Position numbers and translations under genes: made by a program. The notes beneath the pieces were generated by a model. The model saw only the letters and a program-made list of their open reading frames with translations. It was not told the origin of the DNA and did no database searches. From Ctena decussata (lineage: Eukaryota > Mollusca > Bivalvia > Lucinida > Lucinidae), in assembly GCA_963989385.1 (NCBI GenBank), contig OZ022507.1, positions 53,269,400 through 53,333,399 of the forward strand: a DNA stretch of 64,000 bases. The letters run 5' to 3'. Each line of letters begins with the position of its first letter. Positions within the stretch are counted from its first letter, which is position 1. Shown here one piece after another: positions 33,344 through 45,100 of the stretch.

Positions 33344-34847
33344 CAGTGTTTTCCCTGAAGCGGAATGGCGGGGCGCCGCGCCCTGCCCCTTTTTGGTCCC
33401 GCCCTCCTGCCCCAAAAACGTGTCTTAAGCGCCCTCCTGCCCGAAAAATATCAGTAACCAGTCCCTTTTCCCACGCTACTATTACGATTCGGTTCCATTG
33501 TGTCCCATACCTGTAAAAACTGACAACTCAAGTCGATCGATAATCTGTACACATGCTCGTTAATAAACACCAATCACGGTGATTAATTGTGGCAATTATC
33601 ACCTCGCTTTACCCCGACCGTCACGTGTTAATTGGATCAGAAAATTACTTCGCCAACTGAAAACACATGCTGGTTACCGGCTTTTAAGATGTCAAATGCA
33701 TTGCGGAATTGGCGATAGTAACCAGGGCAATTAAAGAAACTCTCGTTAAAGTGACTAGCCTGTTCCGACTGTGAAATTAACGGGTAGCACCGTTAAACTC
33801 GTTTGCCTCGCTCCGATAATGACACGGGACTAGTTGAGGGTGTGGCAGGTGGGGATTCAATCGGCATAACGGTGCCGCTTGCCGCATCAATACCGAAAAC
33901 TATTTTTTCACCGTATCACGTTGCGCTATACTACAGAATTCGAGGCCTGTTAGACGCGTACAACAATGCAATGATTCAATATCTATTTTCCCGGTAAACA
34001 TGTCAGATACGTAATGTACGGTCATCACAAATACGGATTATGCTAAATTTGCGCAGGCTGATCAGATCATACATGTTTTCATGAAATCGTCACAGGTGCC
34101 GACGATTTCTGTTTATTAAAGTCGGTTCGTTCACTTTAAGATTAGTTTCCCGCGTTTTTCTATCTAGTTCCCGCCGATTCAGGTGTACTATGTGTGGAAC
34201 GAGAACCAGTAAATATTTATTAATAGTACCTCGGGAAATCCGCGATCTTTAGCAATCTCAACAGCTCAGCTGTCACCATGCAGTAATTTGCGATTTTACG
34301 GGCCTAGATATGCAAAAATACGCGATCCTTATTTAATATTTAACTATTCTAGAGAGGTCTTACGGTAGGTATGTTCATCTAAGTGTAGAATTAAACTCGG
34401 TTTTGAGACAGACAGATTTTGAGGTGTAAACAAGTATCAGCTTTGATCAAAAATACTAGAACAAATCAAACCCATCATCCGAGGTGCAATTTAGGATATG
34501 GGGGGTGAGGGAAAGGTGTGTGTGTGGGGGGGGGGGGGAGGGGGGGTAGTGGTGGTTTGAGAATGCCGGATTGTTTTTTTTTTTTTTTAGCAGTTCATTT
34601 TTTTTTTTGAGTAATTTAACAATGGACTGGTCACACTAACACTATGAACAGAACTGAAAAATTACACTACATATGAACACATAATGGTAGTGTTACTGCA
34701 CTGAAATGTCATACTTTTTGAGGTTAATTATTAGATGTAGGCAAAATAACGTAAGTAACATTGCCCCTCCAGATGCCTTTCGCCACGCTAAAAGTGCCCT
34801 TTTTTGCAGCAGCACCCTGCCCCTTTTTCAGTCTGGGGGAAACACTG
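33344..34847 (+). mobile_element. hAT-like element, 5-bp target duplication
   Basis: Inverted ends CAGTGTTTTCCC and GGGGGAAACACTG, with TGTTT on both sides (33339-33343 and 34848-34852). The subterminal motif CCCTGCCCCTTTTT occurs near both ends. Internal G run at 34526-34547 and T runs at 34574-34612. No coding frame recognised. Confidence 0.8.
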
Positions 34848-35244
34848 TGTTTATTTTGTGTACTGTAGTTGTGAAACAGGGCTATCGGCTTCTTTTCACG
34901 TGACATATCTTCTTAACACGTCGGTAATTCTTTGAAACATAGCTCCATGTGTTTTCACGGGTCAGTGAGTTTATTAGTGACCTGAATAATGGGATTAATG
35001 TCAACAGACATGATGTGTTTGTTTATTGCAAACAATATTTGATGCTGTGAATACAGGTTAATACACATGTGGATATCTCCTTACTGGCAGGGAAAAAGGG
35101 CATGGCGTTGGAAAAGGGGTATCAGAAAAAAATTAGGAAGGGAAACCTCAGCATCCGGGAGATTCTGAAGGCTTTCCGGGAGCGCGGGAGATGGACTTCA
35201 TTTCCGGGAGACTCCCGGATGATCCGGGAGACATCACCTGTATG

Positions 35245-35683
35245 CGCCTTGTGGACATGCTGCCAAGTTACGTCTGAGGAAGCCAAGGGTCCTATTAGCC
35301 TTAGTGCAAATATTGCTGACATGTGTGTTCCATTTCAATTTCAAATCATTGGTTATGGTTATGCCGAGATACTTGATAGTTTCTACGTTATTGAGGACCG
35401 TTCCCTCTAAGGTATAGGAAGCATTGATCTTCTTGATCCGTTTCCTTGTGATTTGCATTATAAATGCATTTGACCGGTTGAAATCTCATGCCCCAGCTCC
35501 TTGCCCAACACCCTTAACGATCTATATCCTCCTGAAGTTTCAACGTGTCTTCACTACCTGTGATTTCACGATAGCAAACACAGTCATCAGCAAAAAGTCG
35601 TAATTCCGAGTCAATAGTTTCTGTTATATCGTTAATGTACAACGAGAACAACAGTGGTCCAAGAACGGTGCCCTGGGGAACAC
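35245..35683 (-). mobile_element. Middle part of the nested LINE: reverse transcriptase core
   Basis: The minus frames carry STGVPQGTVLGPLLFSLYIN, then LRLFADDCVCYREI, then YLGITITNDLKLKWNTHVSN and TLGFLRRNLAACPQ. FADD is the conserved catalytic motif (motif C) of LINE reverse transcriptases. A frameshift separates the two frames at about 35460-35515. The piece is bounded by the 5.2-kb element on one side and the 1-kb hAT-like element on the other. Confidence 0.9.
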
Positions 35684-36734
35684 CAGTGCTCCAGATAATT
35701 TTTTTTTCAATCAGTACCGTACTGGTCAAAATTTTCTTGGATCAGTATCCACGATTCTGCTTCAGTATTTACACTGAACCGACAGATGTAACATGAAAAA
35801 AATTAATTTTAACAGTATTTCAGTGGTAAGCTCCCTGGCTTGACTTTGCCCTGTAAAATACTACTTCTGCTTTCACTGTGTGGAAATATACTTTCTTAAA
35901 CCAAAAAACGCCAAAATCAAAATCTGATTTATTAAACAATTATATCACGACTCAACCTCCTTCTGACTGCTTCACAAAATGTTAATATAAAACTGAAACT
36001 GATTTACAAATTTTGGTTGATGTTGCCAGAAGGAAGTGAACAGGCCATTAAGCAAATTGTAATAACCGGTGTGCCCAAACATGATCAAGAATGAGTTTGC
36101 TTGGTACCTGTCTCAGCAGATACTTCAAGATGTTCCAAACATGTTCTATGCCTCATGTGTTTGCGTTAAAAATTTCGATTTTTTCCAGTGCTAATATAAG
36201 CACGAACTGGGTTCATGCGAATCACATTTGGATTTGAACTGCAATTTTCTACCTACCACAATGTTTTTAACCTTTTCTACATGCAGTCATAACCGCACCT
36301 GAGATAACAGCATTTATTATCTCATAGACGCATCTACGATTTTCGGTTGATTTGTCAGTAGGCCTAAAAAAACGCAGGATAGAGGCCTGCTTGTCCTGTT
36401 GAGAGCTTGAAGCCATTCTTTCCTACTTTCAGTTTGAAGCGACTGGTTTACAGTCCGTCTATTTTCCACACATTAGAAAGACTAATTCAGAAGGAAATAT
36501 TTAGAATCAGTCAGCTTCTCGGTGAGTGTGACGCATAAGGAAGCTCAGTCTACTTGATGGTATTATAATGCAAGCGTCTATGGGAACTTGTCCAGGTGGT
36601 ACGGATTTCCGGAAAAAATGATCCGTAACGGCTTGAAAGTGTCCGTACCGGGTACCGATAAAATTTCCAATAGCTCCGTATCGGCCAAAAATGATCCGTA
36701 ATATACGGTGATACGGACGCTATCTGGAGCACTG
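35684..36734. mobile_element. hAT-like element inside the LINE reverse transcriptase
   Basis: A perfect 14-bp inverted end pair, CAGTGCTCCAGATA and TATCTGGAGCACTG. The bordering hexamers GAACAC (35678-35683) and GGACAC (36735-36740) match at five of six positions. Removing it rejoins LSG to VPQGTVLG in the reverse transcriptase. Subterminal ATCCGTA/CCGTAACG repeats are concentrated at 36600-36720. Confidence 0.85.
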
Positions 36735-38533
36735 GGACACCTGACAACACCGGGGCCCATCAGATTTAACTCCATTAACTACCACACGCTGCTGCCTGTA
36801 ACAGAAAAGAATCTATCCATTTCAAAGTCCTACCACGAATACCATAGCCATATAGCTCACATTTAAGTAATTCATGAGGGGGAGTGTCAAAAGCTTTCTC
36901 GAAGTCCAAGATAAAAGTGTCAACCTGACCGCCCTCATCCAAGATTTTAGCCCAGTCATTTATAACCATGATCAACTGAGTTTCACAACTAAGTTTCTTC
37001 CGGAACGCATGTTGTCTGTCTGACAAAAGTTTATGTTCATCCAAATTTGCCATAATATTAGAGCAAACAATGTGTTCAAGTAACTTGCATGGTACACAAG
37101 TTAGAGAAACCAGTCGGTAGTTGCAATTCATCTGGTCCTAAAGCTTTCAATGGGTTCAAGCCCTTAAGACGTTTAGTTACACCTTTAGCTGAGACATGAA
37201 TGTCCTCCATGAAAGGAGCCGAGCGATTAGGAAGGGGGACTTGGGTGTGTTCACTTTTATTTCACCATTTCTCTTCTTCAGTGGTGGAATACCTTGAGTA
37301 TCTTTCTTTTGACTATCAATATACAGGTAGAAGTCCCTGGGATTAGCCTTTATGTCACCAACCAAGTTATTGACATACAAATCGTGTTGCTTTTTCACAT
37401 CAGCTTTAATTTCCCTTCCCAAAGATTAGTTTGCTACAGCCAGTCTTTTTGGCCTTTGCATGTGTCCTATTTCTTCTACGAATCTTTCTTCTTATATCAG
37501 GGGTTATCCAAGGAACAGAAGAGGTTGACCTACTGGCTTTTGAGGGGATATGCTTTTCAGCAGTCTCCTGAATAAAGGAGGTTATCAAGTCAAAGTTTTC
37601 CTGAACTGAGCGATTGTCCAAATAACCATTGATGATTGAAGTACCTATCTTTTGCGAAGTCTGACACTTCTTTCCTCATCTATTCAAAATCTCCCTTTGG
37701 ATACAAAAACACCTTCCTCCGAGGTTTCTTTTGCGGGGGATATAAATTTTCAATGTTCCTGAGATCACATCATGATCACTAAGTTTGTCTGGGGAATGTA
37801 TTTCTTGAAACTGTACAGGAAGCGAAGTGAGAATTAAACCCAATGTGCTTTTCTCCAGAGTCGGGAAATTCATCAGTTGTTCTAAACCATGGTCATTCAT
37901 GACATCAATCAACATTTGTCCCTCTGTAGTCTGACTGACTTAACACTTATCCTGACTTATTAAGTCTGTCTGGCCAAGCAATATCTTTGAAGTTGAAGTC
38001 CCCTAGTACGTGAACTGAGGGGAGCTTATTTCCCTTTTGCTTTGTCCTAATATGATCTAACTGATCACGAAACAATTTGAATTCCTCACTTGAGCCACCA
38101 GGTTGATGATACCAACTTGTTACATAATGGGAAGTTTCGTTTGCCAAAATTTTAACCCAAACCGATTCCGAGTCATTTTCTATTTCTAACAAGGGCATGT
38201 GCAGAATGTCCTTACGATGTCCTTACGGATGAGAAGCATCACTTTGCCACCATGAAGGTTTCTGTCCTTCCTGAAAACATTATAGGGAAATGTTTCAGGG
38301 AACAATTCCGAAGTTGCAACTGAATTGTCAATTTTTGTTTCCTGAATAGCCACAACATGAGGTTGGTGGACATCAAGAAAGGCTGATAAATCCAATTTCT
38401 TACCCTTAATACTATTTAGGTTCAAGCTGATGAGCTTCAAACCACCAATAGTATTGGCCTTAAAATTTGGTCCATTTGAACTGTTTGATGAAAGCCTAAC
38501 ATTCTTATCGTTTGACAGTGGATGTGGATGCAA
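36735..38533 (-). mobile_element. 5' part of the nested LINE: endonuclease and start of reverse transcriptase
   Basis: On the minus strand, in order: LKLISLNLNSIKGKKLDL and VVAIQETKID (start of an APE-type endonuclease), VHVLGDFNFKDIAWPD (its GDFN metal-site motif), LSDHDVISG (its SDHD catalytic histidine motif), a linker with PWITPDIRRKIRRRNR, then LLSDRQHAFRKKLSCETQL and TFILDFEKAFDTPPHELL (reverse transcriptase motif A, D-x-x-x-A-F-D). Frames change at about 38200 (where GATGTCCTTAC is duplicated), 37920, 37640, 37420 and 37150, so the copy is dead although its order is complete. The first coding residues are near 38533. Jockey/CR1 group by overall pattern. Confidence 0.9.
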
Positions 38534-38602
38534 CGTATTACATAATAACTTTGCATCAATATCAGTACCATGTCATTTTGATGTCATGTGCCTGCTTGCA
38601 TT
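38526..38602 (+). mobile_element. Palindromic GACGTC-type element, copy 3 (partial)
   Basis: GATGTCATGTGCCTGCTTG at the right matches the ends of the copies at 5620 and 60030, and CATCAATATCAGTA inside matches CATCAACATCAGTT of the 59930 copy. The left end is missing; it abuts or overlaps the 5' end of the LINE. Confidence 0.55.
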
Positions 38603-38691
38603 TGAGTATTAAAGACACTATTTTCTTTTTGGTTATGGAAAATTATTCACGTAAGTGGGAGATATAAGGCCTGTTTTTGGATTGGGAATGA

Positions 38692-39015
38692 GAAGCGCGG
38701 TGGCTCAGTGGTTAGTGCACTTGACACTTAAGCCAGGGGTCGTGGGTACGATCCTCACCCAGGGCGAAGTCTTCCTATGTCCGAACATGTTTTTCTAGCA
38801 TCATTTGCAGGGATGATGCTAACAAGTGTGCTATCCTGATCGGGATGTTAATTGGAGGCCCTCTGTGCAGGGAGAGTCATCCCCTGTGCAGGTTAAAGAT
38901 CCCTACTATAGCTACATGGCTATATGTAGGCTTTCATTCTGCAACACTGGAGTGTACAAAAGTACACCTGCTCATAATACTCTGAAAAGAGGGTGCAGCA
39001 GTATACATATATAGA
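38692..39015 (+). mobile_element. tRNA-derived SINE
   Basis: The head has a good A box (GTGGCTCAGTGGTTAGTGC) and a B box with one change (GGGTACGATCCTC). The body has GCATCATTTGCAGGGATGAT, GGAGGCCCTCTGTGCAGGGA and CAGGTTAAAGATCCCTACTA. The reading frame through it is accidental. Confidence 0.75.
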
Positions 39016-39343
39016 AAGGAAGATAGAAAGACTTCAATAACGGGATAAAACTTGCCAAATAAATTCAATGTCTTAGAACTTAAAGGGCTGATTTATTGAT
39101 GGAATAATAAAACTGACCCAGCCCTAAAAATAATGAAATGACTGAAGTTTGCTATAATTTTGTACTTATTCACTGCTTCAATGGGGTTCACTCTGAGGTT
39201 GATAATAAACAGATTGTATTTGACCTTAGAATAGAGTTACGAAAATGTGTAAATTTGGACGAAAAGAATGTCATCTAGATAAAGATCTTTTCTAGACTTG
39301 AACTAAGTTGCAGGCTTTCTTCTCATCTGCTTTTGATAGCATA
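39016..39343. other. No gene seen
   Basis: AT-rich non-coding. Confidence 0.45.
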
Positions 39344-40164
39344 TACGAGGGGCGTTCTAAAAGTAATGCAAATGACGTAATTTCTCGGTAACCAATATAA
39401 AAACAGAACTTCTGATTGCAAAAACACATAAAGCTATATTATGCGTAGGAAAGTCTGCAAACACGGTGTATTTTTTTAAAAAGGGCGCATTTTTATTTTC
39501 TTTGAAAGAGGTATACCCTAAAGACACTGCAGAATTTTAGTTTAGTAGGCCGTAATTTATATACCGTCAGTTTTTGATTTGTTTTTATTTTTGCAACTTA
39601 AAGACAATGCCCAGGCAATGTTGTCCTGAAAATATCGCGGAATTTTCTTTTAATCTGGGTTCCATACTGGCCTGGGGATATGGATTATATAGTAGCAAAT
39701 CCCCCATTTCTACCAAAAATTAAATGATTTCGTAATGAAAACAAGTGTATTAGCATTCAAAATCTTTTCAGCAAGAGCATTTACATGGGTCAACGTAAAC
39801 CTGTCAATAAATTCAAATTAATGCCAAAAACGAAGCCTCTACAAGCTTTTAAAAATGACGTTAACGTATATTTCAATAACGTCATAAGAAATGCGCATTG
39901 CTTTGCCAAGAATAAATCAATAACAGTTGCCACCCTTCTAATTTTTGTATGAATATTGTAGGCAACAATGGACAAGCAACTGACAAAAATTAATTTTGTA
40001 TTTGCAATGATATTTGACTTGAATGCCCAACACTGAAACTAATTTACATATGAAATTAGCCCAGTGGCATGACAGGGGCCTAATAAAATGCGTTGTAAGT
40101 CAATATGAAAAGGTGTCTTTGTACAGCCTTTGGTATCATTGTAAAGACAAAATGTAGTGTTTTT

Positions 40165-40612
40165 ATACGCCCGTTTTGAAAAAACGGACATATTATGTCG
40201 TGGCGCTGTCCGTCCGTCCGTCCGTCAACATTCTTGTACACGCCATAACTCAGTAACCATTTGGGATATCTTCATGAAATTTGGTAGGCATATGTATTAG
40301 GGTGGGGGAACGTGTCGCGTACAAGAATGGTTGCTCCCCCTTTCTTACTTTTGAAAGTTATGCCCCTTTGATTAATTTTTTCCCTGTAAGTCTTGTACGC
40401 CCCATAACTAGATAACCGTTTGGGATATCTTTATAAAACTTCATAGCAATGTGTATGGAGTCCCAACGATGTGTCGCATTTAAAAATGGCTGCTCTACCT
40501 TTCTTTGTCTTAGAGTTAATCTCGTTCATTAATCTGATTGGCTGTTTTGTGTATATTACAAAAATATATTTTCAGGGGAGGATAGTAGAACAAAAAATGG
40601 TTCATCTAGTAT
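40165..40612 (+). mobile_element. CGTCC-leader element (short form)
   Basis: Starts ATACGCCCGTTTTGAAAAAA, in which CGTTTTG...AAAACGG can pair, then CTGTCCGTCCGTCCGTCC, then two diverged units of about 150 bp (GCCATAACTCAGTAACCATT / CCCATAACTAGATAACCGTT). Ends near GGTTCATCTAGTA. Confidence 0.6.
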
Positions 40613-40707
40613 AATTAGGTTATTTCCCTTTCCCTTGTTCTACTTTGACAAACAGCTTAAACAACAGTATTTGAGGTGTTAAATATCTAAATAATGTTGC
40701 AGTCATT

Positions 40708-41455
40708 ATACCCCTGCTTTGAAATAGTGGGGGTATACAGGTTTACATCTGTCCGTCTGTCCTTCCATCTGTCCGTCTGTCCTTCCGTCCCCTTTTAATC
40801 AAATTTTTCATCAGAGATTTCTTCACAACCATACAAGCTAGACTGGTCATATTTGGCATAAAGGTTGATGACGACATGTTGTACTGTGGGATTGAGAACC
40901 AGCCTTCTCCTGCATATTCTTCCCTGTATTTGTCCAATTTTCTTTCTTTCCATACTTTGAATAATGAAATTTTACGTCAAAGATTTCTCTACAACCATGC
41001 AAGCTAGAGTAGTCAGATTTGGTATGCAGGTTGATGACGACATGTTGTATCGTGGGATTGAGAACCAGCCTTCTCCTGCTTATTCTTCCCTGTATTTGTC
41101 CAATATTCTTTCTTTCCATACCTTGAATAATAAATTTTTTCGTCAAAGATTTCTCCACAGCCTTGCAAGCTAGAGTAGTCATATTTGGTATGCAGGTTAA
41201 TGATTACTTACTGTATCGTGGGATTGAGAACCAGCCTTCTCCTCTTTTTCTTCCCTGTATTTGTCCAATTTTCTTTCTCTCTTTACTTTGAATAATGTAA
41301 TTTTTTGTAACAGATTTCACAGCAACCATTCATATTTGGTATACATGGTAACAATGATTTCTGTCTCTCTCTCTATGCTTTTTGTTACGAAAATAACACC
41401 ATTTGATGTTAGCAGTTAAGCGGGGGTATAGTCGGATTCGCCAACAGTTCTACTT
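40708..41455 (+). mobile_element. CGTCC-leader element with ~167-bp tandem units
   Basis: Starts TATACCCCTGCTTTGAAATA and GTGGGGGTATA (a stem-loop), followed by CTGTCCGTCTGTCCTTCC and then three to four units containing GGGATTGAGAACCAGCCTTC and TGTATTTGTCCAATTTTC. Ends GCGGGGGTATAGTCGGATTC. Same family as 58299-59511. Frames in it are accidental. Confidence 0.75.
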
Positions 41456-41694
41456 AATTATAGAGTGGTTGCCTCTGTTTGTCTGCCTGTGTATCCTTTT
41501 GTAAACAATTTTGTTCATTCTGCAACTCCTTTAGGACATTGAAACGGGTGTATTATGCGCCGCTTGCGAAGCCCTTGTTCAGCATATGCATAGCATTTGT
41601 ACCCAGTTTTCCCCTAAACAAAGTTATGAGGCCATTTGCATTACTTTTCGAACACCCCTCGTATATACTGACTTCATGGCCATTGATGTTTTCC

Positions 41695-41875
41695 TGATTA
41701 GTTGCAAGTAAATTAGGGACATTCATACCATTAGTCAGGACGCTGAAGCTGAAAAAATACAAATTTAATGCCCCGGCGATTCGAAAGGAAATTTTTACCA
41801 AATTTGATAAGTACAACATTTGGGCATTGTGATAGGGTATGATGTGGTCACCAAAATAGGATCCTGTGCTTTTAA
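41695..41875 (+). repeat. Diverged repeat, inverted relative to 52655-52805
   Basis: GTCAGGACGCTGAAGCTGAA, TTTAATGCCCCGGCGATTCG and GGGTATGATGTGGTCACCAA match the minus strand of 52655-52805 (CAGGACGCTGAAATTC, TTTAATGCCCTGACAATTCG, GGGTATGATGTGGTCTTCAA). Origin unknown. Confidence 0.6.
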
Positions 41876-42131
41876 TTACCCTTTTTTTACCCCTACCCCT
41901 TCTAAACCTTATTTTGCTCAAAATGAAAACGCTATAGTTCTGTCCATTATTTATGCACACTCAGGTGTTCAGAATAATTCATGAAATGACGCATTTGTGT
42001 GCAAACTATCAGTTTCTATAAAAAAATACAAAGTGCATGCTTAAAATACTCAGAAAACCGGTGTATACACATATTTACGCAAGGATAATTATCCTTCAAA
42101 GTGTTGGTATTTGAAGGTACTATAATTCATT

Positions 42132-45100
42132 AGCTCACCTGAGCACGAAGTGCTCAGGGTGAGCTTTTGGGATACCGTGATGTCCGTCGTCCGTCGTACG
42201 TCCGTCCGGACGTCCGGACGTCCGTCCGTCCGGACGTCCGTCAACTTTTGCTTGTGTACACTCTAGCGGGCACAGTTTCGATCCAATCTTTATGAAACTT
42301 TGTCAGAATGTTTATCTCTATAAAATCTAGGCCAAGTTCGAAACTGGGTCATGGCGGGTCAAAAACTAGGTCACTAGGTCAAATCTTCGAAAAACCTTGT
42401 GTACGCTCTAGAGGGCACAGTTTTCATCCAAAGTTTATGAAACTTTGTCAGAATGTTTATCCTCATAGTATCTAGGACAAGTTCGAAACTGGGTCACGTC
42501 GGGTCTAAAACTAGGTCACTAGGTCAAATCATAGAAAAACCTTGTGTACGCTCTAGAGGACACAGTTTTGATCCAATCTTTATGAAACTTTGTCAGAATG
42601 TTTATCTTCATAAAATCTAGGCCAAGTTTGAAACTGGGTCATGTCGGGTCAAAAACTAGGTCACTAGGTCAATTCATAAAAAAACCTTGTGTACGCTCTA
42701 GAGGTCACAGTTTTGATCCAATCTTTATGAAACTTTGTCAGAATGTTTATCCTCATAGTATCTAGGACAAGTTCGATACTGGGTCACGTCGGGTCTAAAA
42801 CTAGGTCACTAGGTCAAATCATAGAAAAACCTTGTGTACGCTCTAGAGGACACAGTTTTGATCCAATCTTTATGAAACTTTGTCAGAATGTTTATCTCCA
42901 TCAACTCTAGGCCAAGTTCGAAACTGGGTCATGTTGGGTCAAAATCTAGGTCACTAGGTCAAATCTTAGAAAAACCTTGTGTACGCTCTAGAGGGCACAG
43001 TTTTTATCCAAAGTTCATGAAACTTTGTCAGAATGTTTATCCTCATAATATGTAGGACAAGTTTGAAAATGGGTCATGTTGGGTCAAAAACTAGGTCACT
43101 AGGTCAAATCATAGAAAAACCTTGTGTGCGCTCTAGAGGACACAGTTTTGATCTAATCTTTTTGAAACTTTGTCAGAATGTTTACTTCCATAAACTCTCG
43201 GCCAAGTTTGAAAGAAGGTCATGTCGGGTCAAAAACTAGGTCACTAGGTCAAATCTTAGAAAAACCTTGTGTACGCTCTAGAGGACACAGTTTTGATCCA
43301 ATCTTTATGAAACTTTGTCAGAATGTTTATCCTCATAATTTGTATGATAAGTTTGAAACTGGGTCATGTCGGGTCAAAAACTTGGTCACTAGGTCAAATC
43401 TTAGAAAAACCTTGTGTACGCTCTAGAAGGCACAGTTTTCATCCAAAGATCATGAAACTTTGTCAGAATGTTTATCCTCATAGCATCTAGGAGAAGTTTG
43501 AAACTGGGTCACGTCGGGTCAAAAACTAGGTCGATAGGTCAAATCATAGAAAAACCTTGTGTACGCTCTAGAGGACACAGTTTTGATCCAATCTTTATGA
43601 AACATTTTCAGAATGTTTATCCCCATAAACTCTAGGCCAAGTTTGAAACTGGGTCATGTCGGGTGAAAAACTAGGTCACTAGGTCAAATCTTAGAAAAAC
43701 CTTGTGTACGCTCTAGAGGTCACAGTTTTCATCCAAAGTTCATGAAACTTTATCAGAATGTTTATCCTTCTAGTATCTAGGACAAGTTCGAAACTGGGTC
43801 ACGTCAGGTCTAAAACTAGGTCACTAGGTCAAATCATAGAAAAACCTTGTGTATGCTCTAGAGGACACAGTTTTGATCCAATCTTTATGAAACTTTGTCA
43901 GAATGTTTATCTCCATCAACTCTAGGCCAAGTTCGAAACTGGGTCATGTTGGGTCAAAATCTAGGTCACTAGGTCAAATCTTAGAAAAACCTTGTGTACG
44001 CTCTAGAAGGCACAGTTTTTATCCAAAGTTCATGAAACTTTGTCAGAATGTTTATCCTCATAATATGTAGGACAAGTTTGAAAATGGGTCATGTTGGGTC
44101 AAAAACTAGGTCACTAGGTCAAATCATAGAAAAACCTTGTGTGCGCTCTAGAGGACACAGTTTTGATCTAATCTTTTTGAAACTTTGTCAGAATGTTTAC
44201 TTCCATAAACTCTCGGCCAAGTTTGAAAGTAGGTCATGTCGGGTCAAAAACAAGGTCACTATGTCAAATCTTAGAAAAACCTTGTGTAAGCTCTAGAGGA
44301 CACAGTTTTGATCCAAAGTTCATGAAACTTTGTCAGAATGTTTATCCTCATAATATGTATGATAAGTTTGAAACTGGGTCATGTCGGGTCAAAATCTAGG
44401 TCACTAGGTCAAATCTTAGAAAAACGTTGTGTAAGCTCTAGAAGGCACAGTTTTCATCCAAAGATCATGAAACTTTGTCAGAATGTTTATCCTCATAGTA
44501 TCTAGGAGAAGTTTGAAACTGGGTCACGTCGGGTCAAAAACTAGGTCACTAGGTCAAATCATAGAAAAACCTTGTGTACGCTCTAGAAGGCACAGTTTTT
44601 ATCCAAAGTTCATGAAACTTTGTCAGAATGTTTATCCTCATAATATGTAGGATAAGTTTGAAAGTAGGTCATGTCGGGTCAAAAACTAGGTCACTAGGTC
44701 AAATCATAGAAAAACCTTGTGTACGCTCTAGAGGACACAGTCTTGATCTAATCTTTATGAAACTTTGTCAGAATGTTTATCTTCATAAACTCTCGGCCAA
44801 GTTTGAAAGTAGGTCATGTCGGGTAAAAAACTAGGTCACTAGGTCAAATCTTAGAAAAACGTTGTGTAAGCACTAGAAGGCATAGTTTTGATCCAATCTT
44901 CATGAAACTATGTCAAAATGTTTATTGTCCGTATATCTAAGCCCCCTATGAAACTGAGTCACATCGGCTCAAGGTCAAATCTTAGAAAAACTTTGTGTAC
45001 ACCCTAGAGGGCACAGTTTTGATCCAATCTTCATGAAACTCTGTCAGAATGTTTATCTTAATGAAATCTAGGTAAAGTTTGAAACTGGGTCGTGTCGGGT

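Larger units (their letters stand above)
30034..35244. mobile_element. 5.2-kb inverted-repeat DNA element inserted in the LINE
   Basis: The left end is CATACATGTGATGAACTCCC and the right end, inverted, CATACAGGTGATGTCTCCCG. CGCCTT is directly repeated at both borders (30028-30033 and 35245-35250). Both subterminal regions carry many GGGAGA/TCTCCC units. Removing it with one repeat rejoins the LINE coding sequence (LAACPQ to GVKES). Two hAT-like elements sit inside (31629-33082 and 33344-34847), so the original element was about 2.25 kb. No transposase was recognised and I cannot assign a superfamily. Confidence 0.75.
39346..41661. mobile_element. Tc1/mariner-type element carrying two other repeats
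   Basis: The ends are CGAGGGGCGTTCTAAAAGTA and the inverted TACTTTTCGAACACCCCTCG, continuing with ATGCAAATG on both arms (about 30 bp with two mismatches). TA lies at both borders (39344-39345, 41662-41663). No transposase frame remains. The elements at 40165-40612 and 40708-41455 lie inside it. Confidence 0.78.

Noticed and set aside
41553..41960. 135-codon minus frame across the end of the mariner-type element
   Set aside because: It spans the inverted end and unrelated flank; no transposase motif such as D-D-D is seen.
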